The translations under genes were made by a program, and so were the position numbers. Shown here one piece after another: positions 15,707 through 24,447 of a DNA stretch of 64,000 bases. Position 1 is the first letter of the stretch. The number at the start of each line of letters is the position of its first letter. Below the pieces are notes generated by a model that searched no databases, was not told where the DNA came from, and saw only the letters and a list, made by a program, of their open reading frames with translations. The DNA comes from Bradyrhizobium sp. AUGA SZCCT0283. GTDB lineage: Bacteria; Pseudomonadota; Alphaproteobacteria; Rhizobiales; Xanthobacteraceae. Location: assembly GCF_018130385.1 (NCBI RefSeq), contig NZ_JAFCLU010000012.1, positions 124,001-188,000 on the forward strand, read 5' to 3'.

Positions 15707-16888
15707 GTGCGTCATACTACAATCATTGCTGCCGCGGCTCTCGCGCTGACTGCCACTGCCGCCTTTGCGGACGATTTGAAGATTGGCTTGATTTACGGCA
15801 AGACCGGACCGCTGGAGGCCTACGCCAAGCAGACCGAAACCGGCCTGCGCATGGGCCTCGAATACGCCACCAAGGGCACCATGATGCTCGATGGCCGCAA
15901 GATCGTAGTCATTACCAAGGACGACCAGAGCAAGCCGGATCTCTCCAAGGCCGCGCTCGCCGAAGCCTATCAGGACGATAAAGTCGATATTGCCATCGGC
16001 ACGACGTCGTCAGCCGCGGCACTGGCAGATTTGCCGGTGGCCGAGGAAAACAAGAAAATCCTGATCGTCGAGCCGGCGGTCGCAGACCAGATTACCGGCG
16101 AGAAGTGGAACAAGTATATCTTCCGCACCGGGCGCAATTCCTCGCAGGACGCAATTTCGAATGCGGTGGCGATCGGCAAGCCCGGTGTCACCATCGCGAC
16201 GCTGGCGCAGGACTATGCGTTCGGCCGCGACGGTGTCGCCGCCTTCAAGGAAGCGCTGGCGAAAACCGGTGCAACGCTTGCGACTGAGGAATACGTCCCG
16301 ACCTCCACGACCGATTTCACCGCGGCCGGTCAGCGCCTGTTCGACGCGCTGAAGGACAAGCCGGGGCGCAAGATCATCTGGGTGATCTGGGCTGGCGGCG
16401 GCGATCCCCTGACCAAGCTGCAGGACATGGATCCGAAGCGCTATGGCATCGAACTCTCGACCGGCGGCAACATTCTCCCCGCGCTGACCGCCTACAAGCG
16501 CCTGCCTGGCATGGAAGGCGCGACCTACTATTATTACGACATTCCGAAGAACCCGGTGAACGACTGGCTGGTCGCCGAGCACCAGAAGCGTTTTAACGCG
16601 CCGCCCGATTTCTTCACCGCCGGCGGTTTCTCCGCGGCAATGGCCGTGGTCACCGCCGTCACCAAGGCCAAGTCCACTGACACGGAAAAGCTGATCGCCG
16701 CAATGGAAGGTATGGAGTTCGACACGCCCAAGGGCAAGATGGTGTTCCGGAAAGAGGACCATCAGGCGCTGCAGAGCATGTATCACTTCAAGGTCAAGGT
16801 CGATCCGAACGTCGCCTGGGCGGTGAACGAACCGGTCCGCGAGATCAAGATCGAAGACATGAACATTCCAATCCGCAACAAGCGCTGA
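15707..16888 (+). CDS. branched-chain amino acid-type ABC transporter, substrate-binding protein
   Basis: A 393-residue periplasmic binding protein of the Leu/Ile/Val-type (Peripla_BP_6) family. It has a cleavable signal peptide ending TAAFA and no lipobox; the mature N-terminus LKIGLIYGKTGPLEAYAKQ is typical. The start is taken as GTG 15707 because GAGGAGG (15694-15700) sits 6 bp before it; ATG 15692 would overlap that RBS. The ligand is unknown: members bind branched-chain amino acids, amides, urea or aromatic acids. It heads the transporter genes that follow. Confidence 0.93.
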   Translation: MRHTTIIAAAALALTATAAFADDLKIGLIYGKTGPLEAYAKQTETGLRMGLEYATKGTMMLDGRKIVVITKDDQSKPDLSKAALAEAYQDDKVDIAIGTTSSAAALADLPVAEENKKILIVEPAVADQITGEKWNKYIFRTGRNSSQDAISNAVAIGKPGVTIATLAQDYAFGRDGVAAFKEALAKTGATLATEEYVPTSTTDFTAAGQRLFDALKDKPGRKIIWVIWAGGGDPLTKLQDMDPKRYGIELSTGGNILPALTAYKRLPGMEGATYYYYDIPKNPVNDWLVAEHQKRFNAPPDFFTAGGFSAAMAVVTAVTKAKSTDTEKLIAAMEGMEFDTPKGKMVFRKEDHQALQSMYHFKVKVDPNVAWAVNEPVREIKIEDMNIPIRNKR

Positions 16889-16922
16889 GCGAAGGCTGAG
16901 GTCGCCTTTGATGCTTTGCTCC

Positions 16923-17018
16923 GTCATTGCCGGGCTTGACCCGGCAATCCATCTCGCTTCCTAAATAAAGAGCATTTTGGAAGTGGATGGATGCGCGGAT
17001 CAAGTCCGCGCATGACGG
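16923..17018. repeat. REP-like pair inside the transporter gene cluster
   Basis: GTCATTGCCGGGCTTGACCC with its continuation to AATCCAT, and ATGGATGCGCGGATCAAGTC ending CATGAC at 17016, form an inverted pair. It lies between the binding-protein gene and livG and could act as a partial terminator or 3' stabiliser, letting the binding protein be made in excess. A relative is at 47332-47451. Confidence 0.8.
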
Positions 17019-17080
17019 CCGGAAAGTCCGGCAGCATTGGCGATCGGCCAGATGACACCCCCTCCGACGACGACGTGCGA

Positions 17081-17848
17081 ATGACCCTTTCCCTCGAAAC
17101 CCGCGATCTGACCATCCGCTTCGGCGGTCACGTCGCCGTCGACCACGTCAGTTGCACGTTTCGTCCCGGCGAATTGACCGCCATCGTCGGGCCCAACGGC
17201 GCCGGCAAGACGACCTATTTCAACCTGATCTCCGGTCAGTTGCGTGCAACCGAAGGCCGCATCCTGTTTTCCGGCGCCGACATCACGCAGCTTTCCGCGC
17301 CGCTGCGCACCCGGGCCGGGCTCGGCCGCGCATTTCAGCTCACCAACCTGTTTCCAAACCTGAGCGTGGAAGAAAACGTCCGGCTCGCCGTCCAATCCGC
17401 AAGCGGCGTGCATTACGACATGCTGCGGCCGTGGATGACTCGGCGTGACCTGATCACCCGCGCCGACACCATCCTCGACAGCGTCGCGCTCGGCAGTCGC
17501 CGGAATGTCGCCGCCACCGCGCTGTCCCATGGCGACCAGCGCAAGCTCGAGGTCGCGCTGATGATGGCGCTGGAGCCGAAGGTGTTCATGTTCGACGAGC
17601 CGACCGCCGGCATGAGCGTCGACGAAGTACCTGTCGTCCTCAATCTGATCGCGCAGTTGAAGCAGGACACCAGCAAGATCATTCTGCTGGTCGAGCACAA
17701 GATGGACGTGGTGAGTTCGCTCGCCGACCGCATCGTCGTCCTTCACAATGGCCGGCTGGTCGCCGACGGGAAGCCGGCTGACGTGATCGCCTCGCCGATC
17801 GTGCAGGAGGCCTATCTCGGCATCGCCCCCGGAAGGAGCGCGGCATGA
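17081..17848 (+). CDS. livG: branched-chain amino acid-type ABC transporter ATP-binding protein LivG
   Basis: A 255-residue ATPase with Walker A GPNGAGKTT (about residues 37-45), an ABC signature LSHGDQRKLE, and Walker B VFMFDEPT. The length and the LSHGDQ variant fit LivG. The ATG at 17081 is preferred to upstream starts inside the repeat. Its last bases overlap the livF start by 4 bp, so the two are probably translationally coupled. Confidence 0.95.
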   Translation: MTLSLETRDLTIRFGGHVAVDHVSCTFRPGELTAIVGPNGAGKTTYFNLISGQLRATEGRILFSGADITQLSAPLRTRAGLGRAFQLTNLFPNLSVEENVRLAVQSASGVHYDMLRPWMTRRDLITRADTILDSVALGSRRNVAATALSHGDQRKLEVALMMALEPKVFMFDEPTAGMSVDEVPVVLNLIAQLKQDTSKIILLVEHKMDVVSSLADRIVVLHNGRLVADGKPADVIASPIVQEAYLGIAPGRSAA

Positions 17849-18567
17849 CCGATCTCCTGACGCTTGCCGGCGTCAACACCCATATCGGGCGCTACCACAT
17901 CCTGCATGGCGTCGATTTCGGCGTGCCTGAAGGACAGACCACGATGCTGCTAGGCCGCAACGGCGCCGGCAAGACCACGACATTGCGCACCATCATGGGG
18001 CTGTGGCCGGCATCGTCAGGCCAGATTGCGCTTGCCGGACAACGCATCGAAGCGAACGCGACGCCGGACATTGCGCGCCTCGGCATCGGCTACGTGCCCG
18101 AAAGCATGGCTGTGTTCTCCGACCTCACGGTGAAGGAAAATCTGGTGCTGGCGGCCCGCGACGGCCCGCTCGACGATTCGCGTCTCGAATGGATTTTCGG
18201 ATTCTTTCCGGCGCTGCGGCGCTTCTGGCTGTCGCGCGCGGGTTCGTTGTCCGGCGGGCAGAAACAGATGCTGTCGATCGCCCGCGCCATCGTCGAACCG
18301 CGCAAGCTGCTTTTGATCGACGAGCCGACCAAGGGCCTCGCGCCCGCGATCGTGGTCGCGTTGATCGAGTGCTTTGCCGAGATCAAGCGCCGCGGCGCAA
18401 CCATCCTTCTGGTCGAACAGAATTTCCGCGTTGCGCAAGAGATCGGCGATGCCGTCCTGGTGATGGACAATGGCAAGATCGTCCATCGCGGCGACATGGC
18501 GGAGCTGGCAAACGACAGCGCGGCGCAGGAACGCCTGCTCGGATTGAGCCTGGAGGCCCATCAGTGA
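17845..18567 (+). CDS. livF: branched-chain amino acid-type ABC transporter ATP-binding protein LivF
   Basis: A 240-residue ATPase with Walker A GRNGAGKTT, signature SLSGGQKQM and Walker B LLLIDEPTKGLAP. This is the usual LivF pattern. It starts at ATG 17845 inside the end of livG (ATGA overlap) and its stop overlaps the GTG start of livH. It forms the ATPase pair with LivG. Confidence 0.95.
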   Translation: MTDLLTLAGVNTHIGRYHILHGVDFGVPEGQTTMLLGRNGAGKTTTLRTIMGLWPASSGQIALAGQRIEANATPDIARLGIGYVPESMAVFSDLTVKENLVLAARDGPLDDSRLEWIFGFFPALRRFWLSRAGSLSGGQKQMLSIARAIVEPRKLLLIDEPTKGLAPAIVVALIECFAEIKRRGATILLVEQNFRVAQEIGDAVLVMDNGKIVHRGDMAELANDSAAQERLLGLSLEAHQ

Positions 18568-19574
18568 CCGATCTTGCTGCCACCGATCCGTTGCCGAAAC
18601 CGAAGCGGGATTTTTTGCCCGCGCTGCTGCCGATCATCCTGGCGCTGGCGGTGTTGCCCCTGATCGGATCGGGAAGTTCCTGGGTGACGCTGACAGTGGC
18701 GAGCCTCGCCATGGGCATGATGATCTTCATCATGGCATCCGGGCTGACACTGGTGTTCGGCCTGATGGACGTCCTCAATTTCGGCCACGGCGCCTTCATC
18801 GCGGTCGGCGCCTACGTTGCAACGCTGGTGCTGCTGCCACTGGCAGGCTGGGTGCAGGCGGATTCGCTGCTCGTCAACCTGGCGGTGCTGGCGCCGGCGG
18901 CCTTGCTGGCGATGGCGGTATCCGGCGCGCTCGGCCTCGTCGTCGAGCGCGTGCTGATCCTTCCGGTCTACGGCCAGCACCTCAAGCAGATCCTGATGAC
19001 GACGGGCGGGCTGATCGTCGCCGAGCAGGCGCTGTATGCCCTTTGGGGACCGCAGATCATTCCGTTGCCGCTGCCGACGTCGCTGCGCGGCTCCTTCATC
19101 ATCGGCGATGTTGCGATCGCAAAATATCGCCTGCTGGCGATGCTGGTCGGCCTCGTGGTGTTTCTCGCCGTTCAGCTCGTGCTGAACCGGACCAAGATCG
19201 GTCTCTTGATCCGTGCCGGCGTCGAGAACCGCGAGATGGTCGAGGCACTCGGCTATCGCATTCGCCAACTGTTTCTCGGCGTGTTCATGGTAGGCTCCGC
19301 GCTCGCCGGGTTCGGCGGAATCATGTGGGCGCTCTATCGCGAGCAGGTCCATGCCTCGATGGGCAACGATCTCACGGTCTTGATCTTTATCGTGGTGATC
19401 ATCGGCGGCCTTGGCTCGATCGGCGGCTGCTTCATCGGCGCGCTGCTCGTCGCCATGGTCGCGAATTACGGCGGCTTTCTGGTTCCGAAACTGGCGCTGG
19501 TATCCAACATCCTGCTGATGGTCGCCGTCCTGATGTGGCGGCCGCGCGGGCTTTACGCGGTGACGAGCCGATGA
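18564..19574 (+). CDS. livH: branched-chain amino acid-type ABC transporter permease LivH
   Basis: A 336-residue inner-membrane permease with about eight to nine hydrophobic segments. The GLTLVFGLMDVLNFGHGAF segment is the classic LivH N-terminal signature, and IGGLGSIGGCFIGAL lies near the C-terminus. The start is GTG 18564, which overlaps the livF stop (GTGA). Longer in-frame starts upstream would run inside livF and are rejected. Confidence 0.95.
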   Translation: MTDLAATDPLPKPKRDFLPALLPIILALAVLPLIGSGSSWVTLTVASLAMGMMIFIMASGLTLVFGLMDVLNFGHGAFIAVGAYVATLVLLPLAGWVQADSLLVNLAVLAPAALLAMAVSGALGLVVERVLILPVYGQHLKQILMTTGGLIVAEQALYALWGPQIIPLPLPTSLRGSFIIGDVAIAKYRLLAMLVGLVVFLAVQLVLNRTKIGLLIRAGVENREMVEALGYRIRQLFLGVFMVGSALAGFGGIMWALYREQVHASMGNDLTVLIFIVVIIGGLGSIGGCFIGALLVAMVANYGGFLVPKLALVSNILLMVAVLMWRPRGLYAVTSR

Positions 19575-20635
19575 TGATTCTGTCAGGCGACCCGCCGCGC
19601 AGCCGCGTTCTTGCCGTCCTGCTCGTCGTCATCGTTGCGACGCTGGCGCTGGTTCCGCTTCTCTTTCCCGGCGCCAAGGCAATGAACGTCGCGACGAAAA
19701 TCTGCATTTTCGCGGCGCTGGTAGCGTCCTACGACCTGCTGCTCGGCTACACCGGCTCGGTGTCGTTCGCGCACACGATGTTTTACGGCATCGGCAGCTA
19801 TTCGATCGCGATCGCGCTCTACTCCATGGGCCCGAACTGGGCCGCGGTCGCGACCGGCGTCGCCGCCGGGCTGCCGCTCGCGATGCTACTCGCGCTCGCC
19901 ATCGGCCTGTTCTCGCTGCGGGTCGCGGCGATCTTCTTCGCCATGATCACGCTGGCGGTGGCCTCCGCCTTCCAGGTGCTCGCCTCGCAACTGTCGTGGC
20001 TCACCGGCGGCGAGGATGGCCGCAGCTTCCAGCTACCGGAATTGCTGCGGCCGGGCACGGTGCTAATTCCGAAAAGCGTGCTCGGGTTCGACTTCAATGG
20101 GCGCACGCTGACCTATTATCTGGTGTTTGCCGGCTGCGTCGCAATGATCCTGGCACTGCTGCGGGTGGTGAACTCACCGTTCGGCCGCGTGCTGCAGGCG
20201 ATCCGCGAGAACCGCTTCCGCGCCGAAGCGCTGGGTTTCCGCACCGTGTTTCACCTGACCTACGCCAACTGCCTCGCCGCCGTCGTCGCCGCCAGCGCCG
20301 GCATGCTGAACGCGCTGTGGCTGCGGTATGCTGGCCCGGATACCTCGCTGAGTTTCTCCATCATGCTGGACATCCTGCTGATGGTGGTGATCGGCGGCAT
20401 GGGCACGATGTACGGCGCAATCGTCGGCGCCGCCATTTTCATCCTGGCGCAGAACTATCTTCAGGCCCTCATGAACGTGGCATCAGAGGCCGCCGCCAGT
20501 GCGGGGTTGCCGCTGCTGCCGGGGCTGCTGCACCCGGACCGCTGGCTGTTGTGGTTGGGCCTGCTGTTTATCGCCAGCGTGTATTTCTTCCCGACCGGGA
20601 TCGTCGGCCGGTTGCGCGCGGGCGCGCTCAAGTAA
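19571..20635 (+). CDS. livM: branched-chain amino acid-type ABC transporter permease LivM
   Basis: A 354-residue permease with about nine to ten hydrophobic segments. The LGYTGSVSFAHTMFYGIGSY segment matches the LivM family, and GGMGTMYGAIVGAA lies near residue 280. It starts at ATG 19571, overlapping the livH stop by 4 bp. It completes a full importer, with LivH as the partner permease. No clear terminator follows. Confidence 0.95.
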   Translation: MMILSGDPPRSRVLAVLLVVIVATLALVPLLFPGAKAMNVATKICIFAALVASYDLLLGYTGSVSFAHTMFYGIGSYSIAIALYSMGPNWAAVATGVAAGLPLAMLLALAIGLFSLRVAAIFFAMITLAVASAFQVLASQLSWLTGGEDGRSFQLPELLRPGTVLIPKSVLGFDFNGRTLTYYLVFAGCVAMILALLRVVNSPFGRVLQAIRENRFRAEALGFRTVFHLTYANCLAAVVAASAGMLNALWLRYAGPDTSLSFSIMLDILLMVVIGGMGTMYGAIVGAAIFILAQNYLQALMNVASEAAASAGLPLLPGLLHPDRWLLWLGLLFIASVYFFPTGIVGRLRAGALK

Positions 20636-20749
20636 AGGGATATTGTCGGCAATGATCGCGCCGGATTTTCAGGGATACGGATGCGCGACAGGCAGCCAAG
20701 GCGCGATGAACCGATGCTCCCATCCGGGCCACGGGTTTGGCGCTGGAAT

Positions 20750-20763
20750 AATTGATTTTGATC
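20750..20763 (+). promoter_or_regulatory. possible FNR/FixK-type box
   Basis: TTGAT-TTTG-ATCAG matches the FNR/FixK palindrome TTGAT-N4-ATCAA at nine of ten positions. It lies about 98 bp before the DUF1993 gene. One half-site is imperfect, and the distance is longer than usual, so this is only a candidate. Confidence 0.25.
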
Positions 20764-20860
20764 AGCCCGCCATAAGAGTTGTATTTCCCCCGAAGCTTCC
20801 CATGTCGAACAGCACCTCATTGTCCTGAGGCGTTATTCCACATCACGAAAAGAGCATCGC

Positions 20861-21364
20861 ATGTCTTTCCACGACTTAACCGTGCCCGCCTTCCTGCAGA
20901 TTCTCGGCAGCCTTTCCGGCCTGCTCACCAAGGCGGAAGCGCATTGCAAGGCGAAGAACATCCAGCCGGAGGTGTTGCTCAATGCACGGCTTTATCCGGA
21001 CATGTATCCGCTGACGCGGCAGATCCAGACCGTCTGCGATTTCGCTGGCAAGACCTGCGCGCGGCTCACCGGCAGCGAGGTACCGTCCACGCCCGACACC
21101 GAAAAGAGTTTTGAGGAGTTGCAGCAGCGGATCGCGAAGACAACCGACTATGTGAAGTCGTTCAAGCCGGCGCAGTTCGACGGCGGCGATATGCGCGAGG
21201 TGACCTTTCCGATCGGCCCGAGTAACACCATGACGATGAAGGGCCAGCAATACCTCGTCAACTTTGCATTTCCAAATTTCTATTTCCACGCCGCCACCGC
21301 CCACGGCATTTTGCGGCACAACGGGGTTGAAATCGGCAAGCGGGATTTCCTCGGGGTGAGGTAA
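20861..21364 (+). CDS. DUF1993 family protein
   Basis: A 167-residue protein of the DUF1993 family (a DinB-like helical bundle). Typical segments are LNARLYPDMYPLTRQIQ near residue 42, a FPIGP strand in the middle, and the FPNFYFHAATAHGILRHNGV C-terminus with conserved histidines that could bind metal. No function is established. It stands alone, convergent with the HD-domain gene and 9 bp from it. Confidence 0.88.
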   Translation: MSFHDLTVPAFLQILGSLSGLLTKAEAHCKAKNIQPEVLLNARLYPDMYPLTRQIQTVCDFAGKTCARLTGSEVPSTPDTEKSFEELQQRIAKTTDYVKSFKPAQFDGGDMREVTFPIGPSNTMTMKGQQYLVNFAFPNFYFHAATAHGILRHNGVEIGKRDFLGVR

Positions 21365-21373
21365 TCACAGCCG

Positions 21374-21919
21374 TCAACGCAACGAAGCCAGTTCGCGCGC
21401 GAGGTTGTCGCGGGCCTGCCGGTCATATCTCGCGGCGAAGACCGCATCGGGAAAGATGACCGGCCGTGCGGCGAACTGGCCGAGCACTTTTGCGCGGCCG
21501 GCGCGATAGTCGCCCTCCGGCACATGGATGAACTCCTGCCGGATCGCCGCGGCGTACGCGTCGTATCGCGCGGGCTCTGCGCCGAGGATGCTGAGGTCGA
21601 TCGAGATCAGGATGGCGCCCAGGCGATCATCGGGCTGGACGTTATGTGTCTTTGTCAGACGGATCAGACGGCCGACTTCCTGACGGAGGTCCTCGCGCAC
21701 GTGCTGCTCGGCCAGGCGCGCGCTCAACTCTTCATTGTCCGAACGGGTCGCGTCGTAGACGACATCGTGCCACCAGATCGCCGCGGACAGAATTTCGCGC
21801 TCGATCGCCGAAAGATCGTCGACGCGCGCGAGCGCACCGAGACAGTCTTCGATATGCGCGAGGTTGTGATAGTGGCGGCCCGGCGCGGTGTAGGCGGCAA
21901 CCAACTCTTCGCGGTTCAT
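21374..21919 (-). CDS. predicted HD-superfamily metal-dependent phosphohydrolase
   Basis: A 181-residue protein of the HD superfamily (COG4339-like). HYHNLAHIEDCL near residue 18 and WWHDVVYD near residue 46 provide the metal-binding His/Asp residues. Members hydrolyse phosphate esters of nucleotides, but the substrate of this subgroup is not known. The ATG at 21919 is chosen because upstream codons run into a repeat. It converges with the DUF1993 gene. Confidence 0.85.
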   Translation of the reverse strand: MNREELVAAYTAPGRHYHNLAHIEDCLGALARVDDLSAIEREILSAAIWWHDVVYDATRSDNEELSARLAEQHVREDLRQEVGRLIRLTKTHNVQPDDRLGAILISIDLSILGAEPARYDAYAAAIRQEFIHVPEGDYRAGRAKVLGQFAARPVIFPDAVFAARYDRQARDNLARELASLR

Positions 21920-21924
21920 CGCCA

Positions 21925-22074
21925 GGTGCCCACCATGTTGATCCGGCGCCGCAGGGTGGGCAAAGCGACTTGTCCGCCGTAGCTCGAAGAGCGAAGGCGG
22001 AAGCGTGCCCACCATTCCGCGCGAAGTGCTGGATGGTGGGCACGGCGCTTGCGCGCCTTTGTCCTCCCTACGAA
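21925..22074. repeat. REP-like repeat, GTGCCCACCAT family
   Basis: GTGCCCACCAT at 21926 and ATGGTGGGCACGGCGCTTGC at about 22033 are inverted copies; a second GTGCCCACCAT occurs near 22006. Related elements lie at 24886-24977. No gene is seen in this 158-bp gap. Confidence 0.65.
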
Positions 22075-22077
22075 ATC

Positions 22078-22518
22078 CTACCGCATCGTGATCGCGAGGC
22101 CGCTGAGATCCGCGTTCGCCATCAATCCGACCTGGTGGCCGCTCAATTCCAGCACCGCGCCCTTCTGGTTGGTCAGCACGATCGCGCGCGCGCCGTGGCC
22201 CACGGCAAGGCCTGCGCCGGCCGCGCCGTAGACGCCGGCGACGTCGGAGGGGCGATAGATGTTGCTGACGCGGCCGCGCAGCACCGTCTTCGAGCCGCCG
22301 AACACGAAGCCGTAGTCGAGACCGCCGGTCGAAAGCGCGTACCGCCGTCCGCGGAAATCCAGGACGCCGCTGCCGCCGGAGCCGCCGATCACCCAGCCCG
22401 CCTTATAGATCGTGAGCTGTACGAAACCTTCGTCGGCACGCGCGGCGGAGGAAAGCGTAACGCCCGCGAGGGCCGCAAGCGCAAGCACGGTGGCACGAAT
22501 GGCGGATGGCATTTTCAT
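22078..22518 (-). CDS. exported protein resembling EipA/DUF1134
   Basis: A 146-residue protein with a signal peptide (about residues 1-28, ending AARA). The mature part (GWVIGGSGGSGVLDFRGR, then VSNIYRPSDVAGVYGAAGAG) resembles the beta-barrel envelope-integrity protein EipA (DUF1134), known in alphaproteobacteria as a periplasmic protein that helps maintain the cell envelope. The match is from pattern memory and is moderate. The ATG at 22518 is chosen because it opens the signal peptide. Confidence 0.65.
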   Translation of the reverse strand: MKMPSAIRATVLALAALAGVTLSSAARADEGFVQLTIYKAGWVIGGSGGSGVLDFRGRRYALSTGGLDYGFVFGGSKTVLRGRVSNIYRPSDVAGVYGAAGAGLAVGHGARAIVLTNQKGAVLELSGHQVGLMANADLSGLAITMR

Positions 22519-22896
22519 GGATCGTATCTCCGGAAGTCTTGCAAATCGGAAGTGTCGGGGCGGGCTTTGCGGCGCAGATTGAGTCGCAACTATCGGATTG
22601 TAACCGATCGGCGCAAGGGGCAAAGTGTATTCGACGCCTTGCGCGCTGCACGGCGCACGCCGACCCGCGCCGTGCCCCCGACACAATTTCATCACGATTG
22701 CACGAACAAAAAACGCCGACATGTGAACTGCATTACTGCGGCCGGAAGCGTGTCGCGCTATTGCGTGTCCGGCCAATTGGACTGACGGGCGGCACCTTCA
22801 AACCTATCGGCGGGTCGCAAGCGCCGCGCCGCTGCCTTTCCAGCGAGGCAGCGGCGCGTTAGGCTCAAAGCACCCAACCGTTCATGGAGCTGTCCC
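22519..22896. other. intergenic region with a hairpin before the RidA-family gene
   Basis: About 378 bp without a convincing gene. It must carry divergent promoters for the EipA-like gene and the RidA-family gene. A strong inverted repeat CGCGCCGCTGCC (22825-22836) / GGCAGCGGCGCG (22847-22858) lies about 40 bp before the RidA-family start; it could be a terminator-like or 5' UTR structure. Nothing else is recognised. Confidence 0.5.
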
Positions 22897-23283
22897 ATGC
22901 CGATCCAGCACTTTGCGCCGCCCGCCGGCATCAAGGCCCCGCCGCTCTCCTTCGCCACCCGCACCGGCGACCTGCTGTTCGTCTCGGGCATTCCGGGTTT
23001 TGACGACAAGGGCGCGCTGGCGGACGGTTTCGAGGCGCAGTTTGGCTTCGTCGTCGCCAACATCAAGCGCGTGCTCGGCGAGGCGGGCGCGACGTTTCGC
23101 GATCTCGTCAAGGTCAACGTGCTGCTGACGCGCGCCTCCGACGTCGCCACGATGAACGTGCTGTATGCGTCCGCGTTCGGGCCCGCGCCCTACCCCGCTC
23201 GCACCACCTGCGTGGTGCAGGCGCTGCCCGATCCGAAAATGCTGATCGAGATCGAAGCTGTTGCATCGCTGGCAAAGGCGTAG
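22897..23283 (+). CDS. RidA (YjgF/YER057c/UK114) family protein
   Basis: A 128-residue protein of the RidA family, small trimers that hydrolyse reactive enamine/imine intermediates or act in related degradative steps. Family segments include LLFVSGIPG near residue 27 and PYPARTTCVVQALPDP near residue 98; the Arg in PARTT corresponds to the conserved catalytic arginine. It stands alone. The exact subgroup is not determined. Confidence 0.9.
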   Translation: MPIQHFAPPAGIKAPPLSFATRTGDLLFVSGIPGFDDKGALADGFEAQFGFVVANIKRVLGEAGATFRDLVKVNVLLTRASDVATMNVLYASAFGPAPYPARTTCVVQALPDPKMLIEIEAVASLAKA

Positions 23284-23287
23284 AGGC

Positions 23288-23362
23288 GTAGGGCGGATTA
23301 GCGAAGCGTAATCCGCCATTCACGGCAAGGTCGGCGGATTACGCTTCGCTAATCCGCCCTAC
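23288..23362. repeat. perfect 30-nt inverted repeat, GGGCGGATTAGCGAAGCG family
   Basis: The arms at 23288-23317 and 23333-23362 are exact reverse complements (core GGCGGATTAGCGAAGCG) with a 15-nt loop. It lies between convergent genes and probably works as a bidirectional terminator. A diverged copy is at about 10195-10220. Confidence 0.88.
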
Positions 23363-23370
23363 GAGATACC

Positions 23371-23919
23371 TCACGGCTTCGGCATCGTTTCCTTCAGCGT
23401 GTCGCCGACGAAATTGGCGGCATGGCGATAGGCGGCATCGTTGTCGCCGCGGAACGTCACCGTTCGCCGCATCAGCAATTTCTCGGCTTCGAGATCGAGC
23501 AGTTGAATCTCGCCCCACTGCACCAGCGTGCTCATCTTGCGGATGCCGCCATAGACCACGAGCCGGGCGCCGGCCTTCCTCGCAGCGGCGATGAACACAT
23601 CCTGCGACATGCTGGTCGCGGTGCAGGGATGATCGGGGCATTCGATCGGCACCACGCGATAATCGCCCTGGGCAGCCAGATTATCGCGCAGCAAATTTGC
23701 AAACGAAGCCACGCGGGCGCGATGTTCCGCGCTCTGGTCCACCACCTCTCCCGAAGTGTCGAAATAATCGAAATCCGCTACCGCCACCGCGATCGGCGCG
23801 GCGGCCGGCGATCCGCCCGATGGAAACGACAGCGCGGCTAGCGCGCACAGCATGGTCAGTACGGCGCTCACGCCGCTGCGCAGGCCTGGCACGCGCCATG
23901 AGGTTGCTGTCTGCATCAT
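23371..23919 (-). CDS. DUF2380 exported protein
   Basis: A 182-residue protein with an N-terminal hydrophobic export signal (about residues 15-42) and a DUF2380-like body: VAVADFDYFDTSGE near residue 45, a CPDHPC pair near residue 94, and LVVYGGIRKMSTLVQWGE near residue 119. The family resembles the alpha/beta part of TolB-like or CsgG-like exported proteins; no function is established. It is convergent with the RidA-family gene. Confidence 0.8.
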   Translation of the reverse strand: MMQTATSWRVPGLRSGVSAVLTMLCALAALSFPSGGSPAAAPIAVAVADFDYFDTSGEVVDQSAEHRARVASFANLLRDNLAAQGDYRVVPIECPDHPCTATSMSQDVFIAAARKAGARLVVYGGIRKMSTLVQWGEIQLLDLEAEKLLMRRTVTFRGDNDAAYRHAANFVGDTLKETMPKP

Positions 23920-24101
23920 GCTTCGTCTCCTTCAACCCTGACATTGGCATCGCCCCGCTGCCGGGCCTGAATCATAACAGCGGTTGAGGATTTCGCTAAC
24001 CCATTCCGTCTCGCGTTTTGCGCCTTTGAACCTTCTCGCCTTGCCCGCTACTCAACCGGTAACCGGGCGCGAGCGCCCGTGTTCCAAACAGGAGATTGCA
24101 G

Positions 24102-24356
24102 ATGCGTCGTATTTTTGCCCTTTGCGCCGTTGCCGGCATTGGTTTCACCGCACTTGCCGCGTCGAGCCCGGCGCAGGCCGCGTATCACCTGATCCGCTGG
24201 CAGGATACCGGCTTCTGCCAGATCTGGGACCAGAATATCCCGACAGCACCCTATCCCGGGAATTACACCGTGATCGTAGGCAGCGAAGTGCCGACCTTCG
24301 GCGACGCACTGGTCTTCAAGGACGGCCTCTTGCGCAACGGCACCTGCTCGTTTTGA
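24102..24356 (+). CDS. small secreted protein, first of a paralogous pair
   Basis: An 84-residue protein with a signal peptide (cleavage after AQA, about residue 28). The mature part YHLIRWQDTGFCQIWDQNIP ends in NGTCSF, leaving two cysteines likely to form a disulfide. It is a clear paralogue of the protein at 24630, with the same IRW, CQ-WDQ and GTC landmarks. The function is unknown. ATG 24102 follows AGGAG. Confidence 0.8.
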   Translation: MRRIFALCAVAGIGFTALAASSPAQAAYHLIRWQDTGFCQIWDQNIPTAPYPGNYTVIVGSEVPTFGDALVFKDGLLRNGTCSF

Positions 24357-24369
24357 TTTGATCCTTCTC

Positions 24370-24447
24370 GTAGCCCGGATGAGCGCAGCGACGTCCGGGA
24401 CCACACCCAGAGCAGCCCCGCATATCGCTGCGCTCATGCGGGCTACG
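24370..24447. repeat. REP-like pair, GTAGCCCGGATGAGCGCAG family
   Basis: GTAGCCCGGATGAGCGCAGC at 24370 is inverted against GCTGCGCTCATGCGGGCTAC ending at 24446. It separates the two paralogous small secreted protein genes. The 180 bp that follow hold the promoter and RBS of the second paralogue. Confidence 0.75.
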
